Assembly: GCA_009702755.1 (NCBI GenBank)
Contig: WLHL01000004.1
Coordinates: forward strand, 1-64,000
Length of the DNA: 64,000 nt
Direction of reading: 5' to 3'
From: Actinomycetota bacterium
GTDB lineage: Bacteria; Actinomycetota; Acidimicrobiia; Acidimicrobiales; Ilumatobacteraceae
How positions within the stretch are numbered: position 1 is the first letter of the stretch; every line of letters starts with the position of its first letter. Position numbers and translations under genes: made by a program. Below the pieces are notes generated by a model. That model had not been told where the DNA came from, ran no database searches, and saw only the letters and a list, made by a program, of their open reading frames with translations. Below, one piece after another: positions 1-8,456 of the stretch.

Positions 1-2
1 AG

Positions 3-68
3 ATCACCGGAGAGCCCATTGAGCCCGGTCATCTTGCAGCGCACCCAACGGCTCGCCGTAATCCCTGA
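3..68 (+). CDS. possible 3' end of an upstream gene
   Basis: An open frame enters from the left edge and stops with TGA at 66-68; its last residues are GHLAAHPTARRNP. It is too short to identify. It is called only because it ends just before a hairpin and faces the convergent gene that ends at 106. It could be chance. Confidence 0.25.
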   Translation: MTGEPIEPGHLAAHPTARRNP

Positions 69-83
69 ATTTCAGTGAATAAT

Positions 84-101
84 CTCGCTCACATGAGCGA
101 G
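84..101. terminator. hairpin between convergent genes
   Basis: A perfect 6-bp stem CTCGCT/AGCGAG encloses the loop CACATG in the gap between an apparent + strand gene end and the minus-strand gene ending at 106. The flanking T tracts are weak, so a bidirectional terminator is only a candidate. Confidence 0.4.
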
Positions 102-105
102 CGAT

Positions 106-912
106 TTAGTTCTCGCGAAGTTTTGACAAGAGACGAAGAATCTCGAGGTACAGCCACACCAAGGTGACAGTGAGGCCAAGTGCGCAGAACCATTCCATGT
201 GTGCTGGCAACTTGTTCGCAACGCCTTGCTCGATGGTGTCGAAGTCAAGTGCGAGGTGGAATGCAGCAAGACCGGCAACCAACACGCTGAATCCGATGCC
301 CAAGGGGCTTGCATCGTTAATGAATGATGGGTAGCCAGCAAAGATTCCGATAACAAACGAGATCAAGTAGAAGCCCAACAGTCCGAGTGTTGCGCCCATA
401 ACAATGCGGCGGAACTTGTTTGTCACTTTTACGACACCGCTGCGGTACAGCAGCAACATCACAATGAATACACCCATCGTTGCGCCGATGGCTTGCGTGA
501 CAATTCCGTCGTACATCTCGGAGTATGCGCGACTAATCGCACCAAGAACAATGCCTTCAGCAAGTGCATAAATAGGAGCTGCGATCTTTGCGGTGTGTGG
601 CTTAAATGAGGCAATCAGTACTGCAACAAGTGCAACAACGAATCCACCAAGCACCCAACCCATGGGAAGTTGCACTGCTTGACCAGGAATTGGTTCGTCG
701 ATCGACATCCACGTGAAAGTCGCCGACGCAAGAATCAGAGCCAACAGCATGATGGTGGCGGACGCAGTGCCCTTCACTGTCATCAATCCACCATCCCAGC
801 GGCTCACCGGACCATCAGTCACCGGCTGCGGAGTGGGTGGTGCCCACGTGTTGTTCTGCTGATCGAGGTTTCCAAGGCCGAGGGCCTTGTTGTTCAAAAT
901 GGGATTTGCCAT
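106..912 (-). CDS. Bax inhibitor-1/YccA family membrane protein
   Basis: This 268-residue integral membrane protein has about seven hydrophobic segments after a proline-rich cytosolic N-terminus of about 50 residues. The start MANPILNN resembles the MANPxL opening common in actinobacterial members. The C-terminal half has the family look, including FHLALDFDTIEQGV between helices and a charged tail. Family members act in membrane stress tolerance or ion leak, but no specific role can be read here. ATG at 912 is preferred over a TTG two codons upstream because a TAGTTT element sits exactly six bases before it, which suggests a leaderless mRNA. It is divergent from the sigma factor gene. Confidence 0.85.
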   Translation of the reverse strand: MANPILNNKALGLGNLDQQNNTWAPPTPQPVTDGPVSRWDGGLMTVKGTASATIMLLALILASATFTWMSIDEPIPGQAVQLPMGWVLGGFVVALVAVLIASFKPHTAKIAAPIYALAEGIVLGAISRAYSEMYDGIVTQAIGATMGVFIVMLLLYRSGVVKVTNKFRRIVMGATLGLLGFYLISFVIGIFAGYPSFINDASPLGIGFSVLVAGLAAFHLALDFDTIEQGVANKLPAHMEWFCALGLTVTLVWLYLEILRLLSKLREN

Positions 913-918
913 GCCCAA

Positions 919-924
919 AAACTA
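919..924 (-). promoter_or_regulatory. -10 element TAGTTT, leaderless start
   Basis: TAGTTT lies six bases before the ATG at 912 on the minus strand, fitting the TANNNT-N6-start pattern seen at eight other genes of the window. Confidence 0.45.
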
Positions 925-1070
925 ACTCTTATCGGGCTTTGTGGGGCGTCAGGCCTGTGTATAACTATTTGTTCCCTCTTCGGCTGTGGGGCTCCATGGT
1001 GGGCTCGGTATCCTGCAACTTGTTCAGGCCAAATGGCTCTGAATCACTAACGAAAAGGCGAGGTTTCAGG

Positions 1071-2015
1071 GTGGCTAAGGATCGGATTGATCGCGACGAG
1101 GAAGACCTCGTCAGGCTCTACCTCACTGACATCGGTCAGTACACCCTCCTCACCAAGGATGACGAAGTTCGTCTCGCCAAGGCCATCGAAGCAGGCAAGA
1201 TCGCCCTTGCCGAACAAGAAGCTGGCGACGCAAAGACTCTCACCGCAACGAAGCGTCGTGAACTTCGTAAGGCCATCCGTGAAGGCGAAATCGCTGAGCG
1301 TGCATTCGTGCAGTCAAACCTTCGTCTCGTTGTCTCCATCGCAAAGAAGTACCAAGCATCTGGTCTTCCACTTCTCGACCTCATTCAAGAAGGCAACCTC
1401 GGCCTTATGCACGCAGTTGAAAAGTTCGACTGGCGTAAAGGTTTCAAGTTCTCCACCTATGCAACATGGTGGATCCGTCAGGCAATCACGCGCGGTATCG
1501 CAAATACCGGTCGCACCATTCGCCTCCCGGTCCACGCGGGCGACACACTTGCTCGTTTGCAGAAGGCTCGCTCACGCCTCGAGCTCAAGTTTGGACGACC
1601 TGCAACTCTTGCCGAGTTGTCAAAAGAAGTTGAGATGCCTGAAGACAAGGTCACCGAAGCATTGCGTTTCGCTGCTGAACCATTGTCGTTGTCAGAACCT
1701 CTTCGTGAAGATGGCGATGCTGAGTTGGGCGACGTCGTTGAAGACCGCTCTGCAGAGTCACCATTCGAAGTTGCTGCAACTGCATTGTTGCCAGAAGAGA
1801 TTCAGCGTTTGCTTGCACCGCTTGACGAACGCGAGCGAGAGATTCTTCGTTTGCGTTTCGGTCTCGACGGCAGCGGTGAAGGTCGCACCTTGGAAGAAGT
1901 AGGCGAGCACTTCAATCTCACACGTGAGCGCATTCGCCAGATCGAAGCTCGTGCGATGAGCAAACTGCGTCACCCGTCGTCTGACACTGGTGCACGCGAC
2001 CTTCTTTCGGTGTAA
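1071..2015 (+). CDS. primary-type RNA polymerase sigma factor (RpoD/SigA family)
   Basis: This 314-residue sigma-70 factor contains region 1.2 (EEDLVRLYLTDIGQYTLLT), region 2 with the core-binding and -10 helices (NLRLVVSIAKKYQ, GLPLLDLIQEGNLGLMHAVEKF, FSTYATWWIRQAI), region 3 (LPVHAGDTLARLQKA) and region 4 with the -35 helix-turn-helix (TLEEVGEHFNLTRERIRQIEA). It recruits core polymerase to housekeeping-type promoters. It lacks region 1.1, so it is either a short primary sigma or a group 2 paralogue. The GTG start at 1071 follows a purine-rich AAAAGGCGAGG ribosome-binding site; an open frame continues to 837 but its residues look non-coding. Confidence 0.92.
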   Translation: MAKDRIDRDEEDLVRLYLTDIGQYTLLTKDDEVRLAKAIEAGKIALAEQEAGDAKTLTATKRRELRKAIREGEIAERAFVQSNLRLVVSIAKKYQASGLPLLDLIQEGNLGLMHAVEKFDWRKGFKFSTYATWWIRQAITRGIANTGRTIRLPVHAGDTLARLQKARSRLELKFGRPATLAELSKEVEMPEDKVTEALRFAAEPLSLSEPLREDGDAELGDVVEDRSAESPFEVAATALLPEEIQRLLAPLDEREREILRLRFGLDGSGEGRTLEEVGEHFNLTRERIRQIEARAMSKLRHPSSDTGARDLLSV

Positions 2016-2038
2016 AAACACCAGCGCTTACGGCGCTG
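2014..2038 (-). terminator. rho-independent terminator for the minus-strand gene ending at 2028
   Basis: The stem CAGCGC (2022-2027) and GCGCTG (2033-2038) with loop TTACG is followed, reading on the minus strand, by a TGTTTTTAC tract at 2014-2021. It overlaps the stop codon of the minus-strand gene and may also serve the sigma factor gene, which ends at 2015. Confidence 0.6.
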
Positions 2039-3032
2039 TACGAATAATGCGTGTCACGCCATCAACGGCAGCTACTAAGCCCACGCCCATCATCACTGGT
2101 ATCGCTGTTCGTGCGAGCCACATTGCATCAAGGCCCGGAATGTACGCAGCGCGTACTTGATCTGCTGTTAACCATGCACCAACGACAAGCGCTGCACCTG
2201 CACCTGCATTCAGCGACAAAGCGATGTGCATCGCTCCAGGGCGAATGAGACGTATTGATGCTGCAATGGCAATCGCCGCAGCACCTGCACAGAACATCAA
2301 CATCACCGGGGTGATCTGAGCACCTTTCGGCAAGCCGGTGAACTCCAATAATCCAGTGACGACACCAAGCAACGACGCACCGACGACGAGAGCAAAGAAG
2401 CTGCGACGACGCAACAGCGATAACAACACCGCAATCGCGACGGCAGGAACAATGAGCAACCACCACGCAGCACTTGCTTGATCACGCAGAAAGAGAGTGC
2501 CCGACACGACAGTTGCTTTGCCCGCAATCGTCATCGGAATATCCCACTTCAAAACAGTTCCCTTTGCGTCAATAGTTGCTGGCTTCAGTGGACTCATCCA
2601 ATGGGAACGATGATCGTGCCACATGGCAATGCCATCAACAGACAGCGTTCGCCATTGTGGAACTGCGCCTGGCTTCATCTGCGAAGTGTCAACGTTTCCG
2701 TATCGGTCGCCATTGAGAACTGCGGTGACGGAAGCATCGTTGATCTCAACAAGGCCGTTTTCATTGATGCGCAAGTACGGCTCTTTGTCATACCCCCGCA
2801 CCTCGGCTCGCACGCCGACAGCCGTCAATCTCACGAACGTATCGGCACCCACAATTTCGATCTTCACCCCGTCTGGCACGGCAGGAGAGATTTTCTCGAT
2901 GACCGACTCGGTGTTGCGCGGCTGCACACTGTCTCCAGAACCCAGGTGGGCGGGAGCCAATGGCAACAGGGAAAGCAGTCCAACGAAAAGGCGCACACCT
3001 GAACGGTACTGCCACATAGGCCTGCGATACAT
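2028..3032 (-). CDS. membrane protein of unknown function
   Basis: I do not recognise a characterised family with certainty. The 334-residue protein has an N-terminal signal-like hydrophobic stretch (VRLFVGLLSLLPLAPAHLGS), an extracytoplasmic domain of about 140 residues, and then about five transmembrane helices from residue 190 on. The outer domain carries a His-rich WHDHRSHWM motif near residue 140, as seen in actinobacterial membrane proteins found with copper-handling genes, so metal contact is possible but unproven. Start choice is uncertain between ATG at 3032 and ATG at 3017. The gene is divergent from the dehydrogenase at 3044 and has its own terminator. Confidence 0.7.
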   Translation of the reverse strand: MYRRPMWQYRSGVRLFVGLLSLLPLAPAHLGSGDSVQPRNTESVIEKISPAVPDGVKIEIVGADTFVRLTAVGVRAEVRGYDKEPYLRINENGLVEINDASVTAVLNGDRYGNVDTSQMKPGAVPQWRTLSVDGIAMWHDHRSHWMSPLKPATIDAKGTVLKWDIPMTIAGKATVVSGTLFLRDQASAAWWLLIVPAVAIAVLLSLLRRRSFFALVVGASLLGVVTGLLEFTGLPKGAQITPVMLMFCAGAAAIAIAASIRLIRPGAMHIALSLNAGAGAALVVGAWLTADQVRAAYIPGLDAMWLARTAIPVMMGVGLVAAVDGVTRIIRTAP

Positions 3033-3037
3033 AGTCT
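3032..3037 (+). promoter_or_regulatory. -10 element TAGTCT, leaderless start
   Basis: TAGTCT is followed by exactly six bases and then ATG at 3044. It lies at the very start of the divergent minus-strand gene, so the two transcripts overlap at their 5' ends. Confidence 0.45.
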
Positions 3038-3043
3038 GTGTCA

Positions 3044-4015
3044 ATGACCACAGTGGGCTCCGACATCGTTCTTCTCGTCAGCGACAATGTGTGGCAGCGA
3101 GAAGGGACAAACATCACCTCCTTCGCGCCCGGCATCACCCCCATCATCTACGAAGGTGATGAGCCGTTGCCCGACGACATCCTCGCAACAGTCAATGTTG
3201 CGTTCTTCTCTAGTGATGTGTGGCCAGAACGTTCACGAGGCATGGTGCTTTCCATCATGAAGTCCACCAATGTGAAATGGCTTCATACTTTTTCTGCAGG
3301 CGTTGATAGCCCGTTCTTTATTCAGTTAATGGAGAACGGTGTTCGCCTGACAAATTCTTCGGGTGCAACAGCATCACCCATTGCACAAACTGCAATCTTG
3401 TACATGCTCGCTCTGAGCCGTAACACGCGCGCATGGTTCCGTCATCAAGACAAGCGTGAATGGGAACGCCACTCATTCGTCGAGCTAGATGGTGCTCGTC
3501 TTGCTGTCATTGGTCTCGGTCCCATCGGTTTAGAGATTGCACGATTGGGTGTTGCACTCAACATGGAAGTGGAAGGCATTCGTCGCACACCACAGGGTAA
3601 TGAACCGTGCCCTACTTATGGTTTTGATTCTCTTAATGAAGTGCTCGGCCGGGCTGATTGGGTTGCGTGTGCACTCCCCCTCACACCTGACACACGCGAT
3701 CTTTTCGATGACGCACGTTTCGCCGCATTCAAACCGGGTGCACGATTCATCAATGTGGGCCGAGGTGAACTGGTCTCTGAACCAGCCCTCATTGCTGCCT
3801 TGCAATCGGGGCACATCTCCGGAGCAGGACTTGATGTCTTTGCCACCGAACCTCTGCCGGAAGATTCTCCACTGTGGGGTTTTGACAATGTCATCATCAC
3901 GCCGCACAGTTCCGGATCTTCTTCTACCTCGGGCATTCGTGCGGAGAAACTCTTTGTTGAAAACCTTCGTCGCTACATCAAGAACCAACCAATGCGCAAC
4001 GAAGTGAAGTTGTAG
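3044..4015 (+). CDS. D-isomer-specific 2-hydroxyacid dehydrogenase
   Basis: This 323-residue NAD(P)-dependent enzyme of the D-2-hydroxyacid dehydrogenase family interconverts 2-keto and D-2-hydroxy acids; the substrate cannot be read from the sequence. The Rossmann motif is LAVIGLGPIGLEIARLG (about residue 145). The catalytic Arg lies in FINVGRGELV, the Glu in VFATEPLPEDSPLW and the His in VIITPHSSGS. Two ATG/GTG starts are possible (GTG 3038, ATG 3044); ATG 3044 fits a TAGTCT element six bases upstream. It stands alone ahead of the pilus operon. Confidence 0.88.
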   Translation: MTTVGSDIVLLVSDNVWQREGTNITSFAPGITPIIYEGDEPLPDDILATVNVAFFSSDVWPERSRGMVLSIMKSTNVKWLHTFSAGVDSPFFIQLMENGVRLTNSSGATASPIAQTAILYMLALSRNTRAWFRHQDKREWERHSFVELDGARLAVIGLGPIGLEIARLGVALNMEVEGIRRTPQGNEPCPTYGFDSLNEVLGRADWVACALPLTPDTRDLFDDARFAAFKPGARFINVGRGELVSEPALIAALQSGHISGAGLDVFATEPLPEDSPLWGFDNVIITPHSSGSSSTSGIRAEKLFVENLRRYIKNQPMRNEVKL

Positions 4016-4068
4016 TTCCACTTTCTGCACTCGCCGTACACATCACCTCCACCTAACTAGGAGGTTGT

Positions 4069-4704
4069 GTGTCCACACTTTTCATGTCGCCCAAAGGCGG
4101 CAACTGCACCACAGTGACTGCATCTGCATTCTCACTCATGTCCGCTATTCGCGGTACCAATACATTGCTTATTGATCTCTGCGGAGATGTTCCAGCCGCA
4201 ATCGGTATAGCTGAGCCACATGGCCCTGGCATCAACGACTGGCTTCACGAGGACAACATTGGTGATCCACAACAAATGGTTCTTCTTGGCACTCCAGTGA
4301 TTCCAGGACTTGTTGTTGTTCATCGAGGTGCTCGCTTTGTTGACGGAGAACCTCGCTGGAAGGCGTTAGCCCAAGCAATCTCTGAACTTCCGCACGATGT
4401 CATTATCGATGCGGGAACAACGTATGTTCCCGAAGCACTGACGACAGCAATGGGCAGCGTTTCGATGGTGGTGAAGCCCTGCTATCTCTCTCTACGCCGC
4501 GCCTCGCGATTGCCACGGCCTTCCAATGTGTTCGTCATCAAAGAAGACAACAGAGCTCTCACCGTGAAGGACGTGGGCAATGTGCTTGGCGTCCCGATTG
4601 CTGCAGAGATCCCTTACGAGGCGGCCATCTCTCGAGCAGTTGATGCGGGACTCCTCCCCGCTCGTGTTGAGCAATTGTTCGGCAATTGCTTATCTCAACG
4701 CTGA
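4069..4704 (+). CDS. ParA/MinD-like protein of the Tad pilus locus (CpaE/SsaB/TadZ type)
   Basis: This 211-residue P-loop-like protein is the first gene of the Tad operon, where CpaE/TadZ-type proteins localise the pilus machine at the inner membrane. The N-terminus reads MSPKGGNCTTVTASAFSL. This matches the position of a deviant Walker A motif, but the GK pair of KGGxGKTT is missing, so ATP hydrolysis is doubtful. A Walker A' -like LLIDLCGD and the segment HDVIIDAGTTYVPEAL follow. The GTG start at 4069 is preceded by AGGAGG at 4059-4064. It lies three bases upstream of the TadA ATPase gene. The function is inferred mainly from context. Confidence 0.7.
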   Translation: MSTLFMSPKGGNCTTVTASAFSLMSAIRGTNTLLIDLCGDVPAAIGIAEPHGPGINDWLHEDNIGDPQQMVLLGTPVIPGLVVVHRGARFVDGEPRWKALAQAISELPHDVIIDAGTTYVPEALTTAMGSVSMVVKPCYLSLRRASRLPRPSNVFVIKEDNRALTVKDVGNVLGVPIAAEIPYEAAISRAVDAGLLPARVEQLFGNCLSQR

Positions 4705-4707
4705 TTC

Positions 4708-5613
4708 ATGACCTCCACCATCGGAGTTCTACAAGAACATCTTGACAACCCTGACATCAACGAGATCATGGTTGTCGAAGGAGGCCAGGTGTGGCTGGAA
4801 GATGCGCACGGGCTGCACCCCGCCGGACAACTGAGCCAAGAACAAATCTCTCAGAGCATCGAACATATCTGTCGAGCATCAGGCAGACGAGTTGACTTGC
4901 TCTCTCCCATACTTGATGCGCGTTTGCACGACGGTTCACGAGCATGTGTGGTGTTGCCACCCATCTCACTCGGTGGCAGCACCATCAATATTCGAAAGTT
5001 TTCAAAACGAATTCTTCCGTTCGCTGCCTTTGGCCCACCTGCCTGCACGGACATTCTCAAGAACTTGATTCACGAGCGACTGAACGTTGTGGTGTCTGGT
5101 GCAACGTCAAGTGGAAAGACCTCACTGTTGTCTGCTGCTGCATCACACTTTCATCCCACCGAACGGCTTGTTGTTGTTGAAGACACTGCAGAGTTGCGCT
5201 TCAACAATTCCCATGTTGTTCGTCTGCAAACACGGCCGGCAAATTCCGAGAACCTTGGTGAACTCACACTGCAACAGTTGGTTCGCACCTCTCTTCGGCT
5301 GCGACCCGACAGATTGATTGTCGGAGAGGTGCGGGGCGCAGAAGCGATTGACATGTTGATGGCTTTGACCACTGGCCACCGAGGGAGTTGGGCCACCGTG
5401 CACGCAACATCTTCACGTGACACCGTGGCTCGATTAGCAGCAATGATCACTCGAGATTCTCCACAGTGGTCACATCAACAATCGCAAGAGCTAGCCACCA
5501 GCGCTCTTGATGCAATCGTGCACATCGAGCGACTGCCCAACGGTCGTCGACATATCTCTGAGATTCTGCACATCACCAAAAATTCCATGCAGTCTCTCTA
5601 CGAGGCAACGTGA
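4708..5613 (+). CDS. tadA: Tad pilus assembly ATPase, TadA/CpaF (VirB11-like)
   Basis: This 301-residue secretion ATPase powers assembly of Flp/Tad pili at the cytoplasmic membrane. Visible motifs are Walker A GATSSGKTS (about residue 131), an Asp/Glu box VVVEDTAELRF, Walker B RLIVGEVRG and a His box GSWATVHATS. It is shorter than many TadA proteins because the long N-terminal extension is missing; the family core is complete. It is translationally coupled to the next gene by a GTGA overlap. Confidence 0.9.
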   Translation: MTSTIGVLQEHLDNPDINEIMVVEGGQVWLEDAHGLHPAGQLSQEQISQSIEHICRASGRRVDLLSPILDARLHDGSRACVVLPPISLGGSTINIRKFSKRILPFAAFGPPACTDILKNLIHERLNVVVSGATSSGKTSLLSAAASHFHPTERLVVVEDTAELRFNNSHVVRLQTRPANSENLGELTLQQLVRTSLRLRPDRLIVGEVRGAEAIDMLMALTTGHRGSWATVHATSSRDTVARLAAMITRDSPQWSHQQSQELATSALDAIVHIERLPNGRRHISEILHITKNSMQSLYEAT

Positions 5614-6782
5614 GGCACATCATCTTTTTCGTCCTCACATTCAGCATTGTCATGTGGTTTCTAAGCCCTCGATTTTTTCTCTTCATGGATCAACGCATGG
5701 CGAGTCAATACGTCGCTGACCTGATTGCCCCACCTCAGCAGAAACCAGTTCACACCAGTGTGGAAACGCCTCGTGAAATTGGTTATGCGAGGAAACACAG
5801 ACCACGTTCGGTTTCGCACACTCTTCCTGAATACGCCCAATGTCTTGACTCACTGGCGCGGGCGACGCGCTCTCATCAACACCCGCGTGATGCCCTCATT
5901 GCCACGCTTCCCTATCTCCCTGCGTCGCCTGCACACGTCCGAGTAGTCGATGATCTTCGCAACGGCCAAGATATTGATGAATCGCTTTCGCTGCAGGAAT
6001 GCAATGACTATGAACAACGATTCTTCGAGTTCTTACGCGTCTCACTTGTGCACGATGTTTTCATTCCACAGGCTCTTGAACAGGCGGCCGATCTCATCAG
6101 AGAAGATGTTCGACATCATCAAGACATTGCAACGGCAACAGCGCAAGCACGCTCGTCTGCAACTCTCCTCACTTTGTTGCCATTTGTCGTGCTCCTCCTC
6201 CTTCTCCTCTCCTCATCTACCGCTCGTCAAGGCGCACTCACATCTCCATTTGTTCTCACCATGGGAGTCGGCATCATCCTGAACCGAGTCGGAGCGTGGT
6301 GGATCCAACAAATGGTTCGTAGGTCGAGCGTGAGTACTCCGGATATCTCCTCATCACTCGCTCAGCGACTGTGTGTGACGCTTCGTGCAGGTGTGTCATT
6401 GCGTAATGCAGTTGAGGCATGGGCTGCAGAGTCAGAACCATCTCTGCATCAAGCTCTCGTGCGTGGAGAACCGCTCGCCACTGCACTACATGAATTCGCT
6501 CATCGACACCCTGGTGGATCTCATCACCTCCTTCAAGTGCTCCTTGAGGCTGACCGTGATGGACTTCCAGTGATTCACACAGTTAGCCGTCTCTCATTAG
6601 AGATGCGCACTCATCGGCGTCAACAAGCAGACATCAGAGTTCGTCAACTGCCCACAAAGTTGATGCTCCCCCTTGTCCTCTGCGTGTTGCCTTCTTTCAT
6701 ATTCCTGACGGTGATTCCCATCGTCCTAGCGAATCTCAGCCAGTTCACACTCTCTCCTCCCCCGCTACCCAATATCTCGTAA
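5610..6782 (+). CDS. fused TadB/TadC-like pilus platform protein (two T2SF domains)
   Basis: This 390-residue membrane protein appears to hold two GspF/T2SF modules. The first spans residues 75-200, ending in a strong hydrophobic block after SATLLTLLPFVV. The second spans about 250-370, with LRAGVSLRNAVEAWA and a closing helix pair from LPTKLMLPLVL. TadB and TadC are normally separate proteins of about 300 residues each, so this is a compact fusion. It would form the inner membrane platform on which TadA acts. The GTG start at 5610 overlaps the tadA stop by four bases. An N-terminal helix (IIFFVLTFSIVMWFL) precedes the first module. Confidence 0.75.
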   Translation: MRHIIFFVLTFSIVMWFLSPRFFLFMDQRMASQYVADLIAPPQQKPVHTSVETPREIGYARKHRPRSVSHTLPEYAQCLDSLARATRSHQHPRDALIATLPYLPASPAHVRVVDDLRNGQDIDESLSLQECNDYEQRFFEFLRVSLVHDVFIPQALEQAADLIREDVRHHQDIATATAQARSSATLLTLLPFVVLLLLLLSSSTARQGALTSPFVLTMGVGIILNRVGAWWIQQMVRRSSVSTPDISSSLAQRLCVTLRAGVSLRNAVEAWAAESEPSLHQALVRGEPLATALHEFAHRHPGGSHHLLQVLLEADRDGLPVIHTVSRLSLEMRTHRRQQADIRVRQLPTKLMLPLVLCVLPSFIFLTVIPIVLANLSQFTLSPPPLPNIS

Positions 6783-6789
6783 GGACTAC

Positions 6790-6993
6790 ATGCACTCGAC
6801 CACATCATCTCGACATCGCTCTCGTGGACAAGCCACCACTGAATACGCCTTAGTGCTGCTTGCCGCAGCAATCATTGCCACGTTGGTCATTGCATGGGCC
6901 ACAGCCGGAGGTGGTGCAGGCCAAATCGGCTCTCTCTTCGACAATATCTTTGATGGCATTCTTCAACGTGCGAATCCTCCCGTACAAGGATGA
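6790..6993 (+). CDS. Flp/DUF4244-like pilin
   Basis: This 67-residue prepilin has a short basic leader ending in RSRG, then QATTEYALVLLAAAIIATLV, the typical Glu-5-like residue followed by a hydrophobic helix of Flp-type pilins. It would be cleaved after the Gly by a prepilin peptidase, which is not encoded nearby, and assembled by the upstream Tad proteins. The start is eight bases after the TadBC gene; AAGGACT precedes the ATG. Confidence 0.8.
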   Translation: MHSTTSSRHRSRGQATTEYALVLLAAAIIATLVIAWATAGGGAGQIGSLFDNIFDGILQRANPPVQG

Positions 6994-7345
6994 TTCCGGT
7001 CAGGCAACAGTTGAGTTTGCACTTCTGTTGCCGTTATTTGTTGCTTGCATCGCAGTCTTGATTGCCACGACTGCACTTGCGTTGTCATCACTGCGTCTTG
7101 CAGACACTGCTCGCACTGCTGCTCGGATTGCTAGCACTTCGAACGACCCACAGACTGCTGTCAGTTCCTATATCGCAGAAACTGGCGTTGATTCACGAGT
7201 TGTCCTCGATGATCAACGCCAGTTTCTCACTGTGTATGTATCTCAACGGATTCGTCTTCCCCTGATCGGGGTTCCGATTCCTGTAGTCAAAATCTCTTCA
7301 CACATCACTGTGATGTATGAAGGAGTTCCTACGCTCCTTGGCTAG
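6968..7345 (+). CDS. TadE-like pseudopilin
   Basis: This protein of about 125 residues has a short leader (VRILPYKDDSG) and then QATVEFALLLPLFVACIAVL, the TadE signature with Glu at position 5 after the cleavage Gly. The rest is a small extracytoplasmic domain. GTG at 6968 gives a normal-length leader; ATG at 6953 is an alternative. Either start lies inside the 3' end of the pilin gene (overlap 26-41 bases), suggesting coupled translation. The 3' end overlaps the convergent gene at 7329 by 17 bases. Confidence 0.75.
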   Translation: MRILPYKDDSGQATVEFALLLPLFVACIAVLIATTALALSSLRLADTARTAARIASTSNDPQTAVSSYIAETGVDSRVVLDDQRQFLTVYVSQRIRLPLIGVPIPVVKISSHITVMYEGVPTLLG

Positions 7346-8303
7346 TTGTGCCTTGAGCAGGTGCACCAGGTGTTGCGCCGAACTGATGTCCGCCACCATG
7401 GCCGTGACCACCGCGTCCACCTTTGCCACCAGGACCATGACCGCCCTTGCCTCCGACTGGGCGAACACCGTTCACCATGTCGTCAAGACGAGTCGTGAAC
7501 TCTGCAAGCTTCGCATCGGCTTCAGCCTGAGTGTGCTCGCCGGATGCAACCTCTTCGTCAAGGTGTGCCTTGAAGTCAGAAGTCAGTGTTGCCTTCACGT
7601 CGGCAATGTCGACATTCTGTGCATCAGCAATCTGCTTGATGGTCTTGCCGGACTTCAACTCTGTCTGGAGTTCTGTCTCGGTCAACTTCAATGTTGTTGC
7701 CAGAGTTGCTGTTGCAAACTTCTGTGGTCCATGACCGCCCTTGCCACCATGTCCGCCGGGGCCATGTCCACCCTTGCCTCCACGCTGAGGTAATCCGGCG
7801 GTATTCACCATCTTGGTCACGCGGGTTTTGAACTCAGCAAGCTTGGCGTCTGCCTCTGCTTGTGTGTGCTTTCCAGAAGCAACTTCCTCATCAAGGTGTG
7901 CCTTGAATGCTGCAGTCAATTTTGCAATCACTTCATCAAGATCAATGTTCTTAGCTTTTGCAACGTCGGCTACTGACTTGCCAGCTTCCAGCTCTGTCTT
8001 CAGTTCAGCCTCGGTCATTCCCAAAGCCTTGGCAGCTTCTGCAAGTGGCGATGGTCGACTTGTTGCACCAGAAATGGCGCCCGACGCTGTCTCAACAGAT
8101 TCAGCACTGACCATTCCTTCAGCTTCGAGATTTCCAAGTTGCGATGCGTCTGTGGTGCTGTTCGCTGATGCGACAACTGCTGGGGTGTTGATTCGTGCGA
8201 CCTGAGCGCTGGCGAAGCCTGTAAGTCCGAGGACTCCGGCACCAGTCGCGACGACGAGACCTGCGGCCACTGCGACCTTTGTAAAACGGGAGTTGATCTT
8301 CAT
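7329..8303 (-). CDS. secreted protein with two tandem repeat domains and Gly/His-rich linkers
   Basis: I do not recognise a characterised family. The 324-residue protein starts with a signal peptide (VAVAAGLVVATGAGVLGLTGFASA). It then has two copies of a domain of about 75 residues, at about 88-165 and 203-280. Both contain the same segment KAHLDEEVASG, followed by K/E-HTQAEADAKLAEF. Each copy is followed by a GGKGGHGPGGHGGKGGHG-like stretch rich in Gly and His. The His clusters suggest metal binding, by inference. A clear AAAGGA ribosome-binding site precedes ATG 8303. It is divergent from the response regulator at 8463, which may control it. Confidence 0.75.
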   Translation of the reverse strand: MKINSRFTKVAVAAGLVVATGAGVLGLTGFASAQVARINTPAVVASANSTTDASQLGNLEAEGMVSAESVETASGAISGATSRPSPLAEAAKALGMTEAELKTELEAGKSVADVAKAKNIDLDEVIAKLTAAFKAHLDEEVASGKHTQAEADAKLAEFKTRVTKMVNTAGLPQRGGKGGHGPGGHGGKGGHGPQKFATATLATTLKLTETELQTELKSGKTIKQIADAQNVDIADVKATLTSDFKAHLDEEVASGEHTQAEADAKLAEFTTRLDDMVNGVRPVGGKGGHGPGGKGGRGGHGHGGGHQFGATPGAPAQGTTSQGA

Positions 8304-8387
8304 TGTTCTGTGTTCCTTTGTTAAGTGGTGTGGGCCAGGTCCTTCTGGCTTGGTACCACTGTCACGCTCGTAGGTAAGGAGTATCTA

Positions 8388-8409
8388 TGAGAAGGGTAAG
8401 AGCTTCTCA
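8388..8409. promoter_or_regulatory. inverted repeat TGAGAAG-N8-CTTCTCA in divergent promoter region
   Basis: Seven-base perfect arms lie at 8388-8394 and 8403-8409, between the secreted repeat protein and the two-component operon. The spacing and place fit an operator for a dimeric regulator, most simply the adjacent OmpR-type regulator, although those more often use direct repeats. Confidence 0.4.
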
Positions 8410-8450
8410 AGAATCAAGCCAAGGAACGGGAAACCCTTGCTCTTCATGGC

Positions 8451-8456
8451 TACCGT
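8451..8456 (+). promoter_or_regulatory. -10 element TACCGT, leaderless start
   Basis: TACCGT is followed by six bases and the ATG at 8463, with no ribosome-binding site in between. Confidence 0.4.

Noticed and set aside
837-1070. N-terminal extension of the sigma factor
   Set aside because: The frame is open but the extra 78 residues do not resemble sigma region 1.1, and a ribosome-binding site points to GTG 1071.
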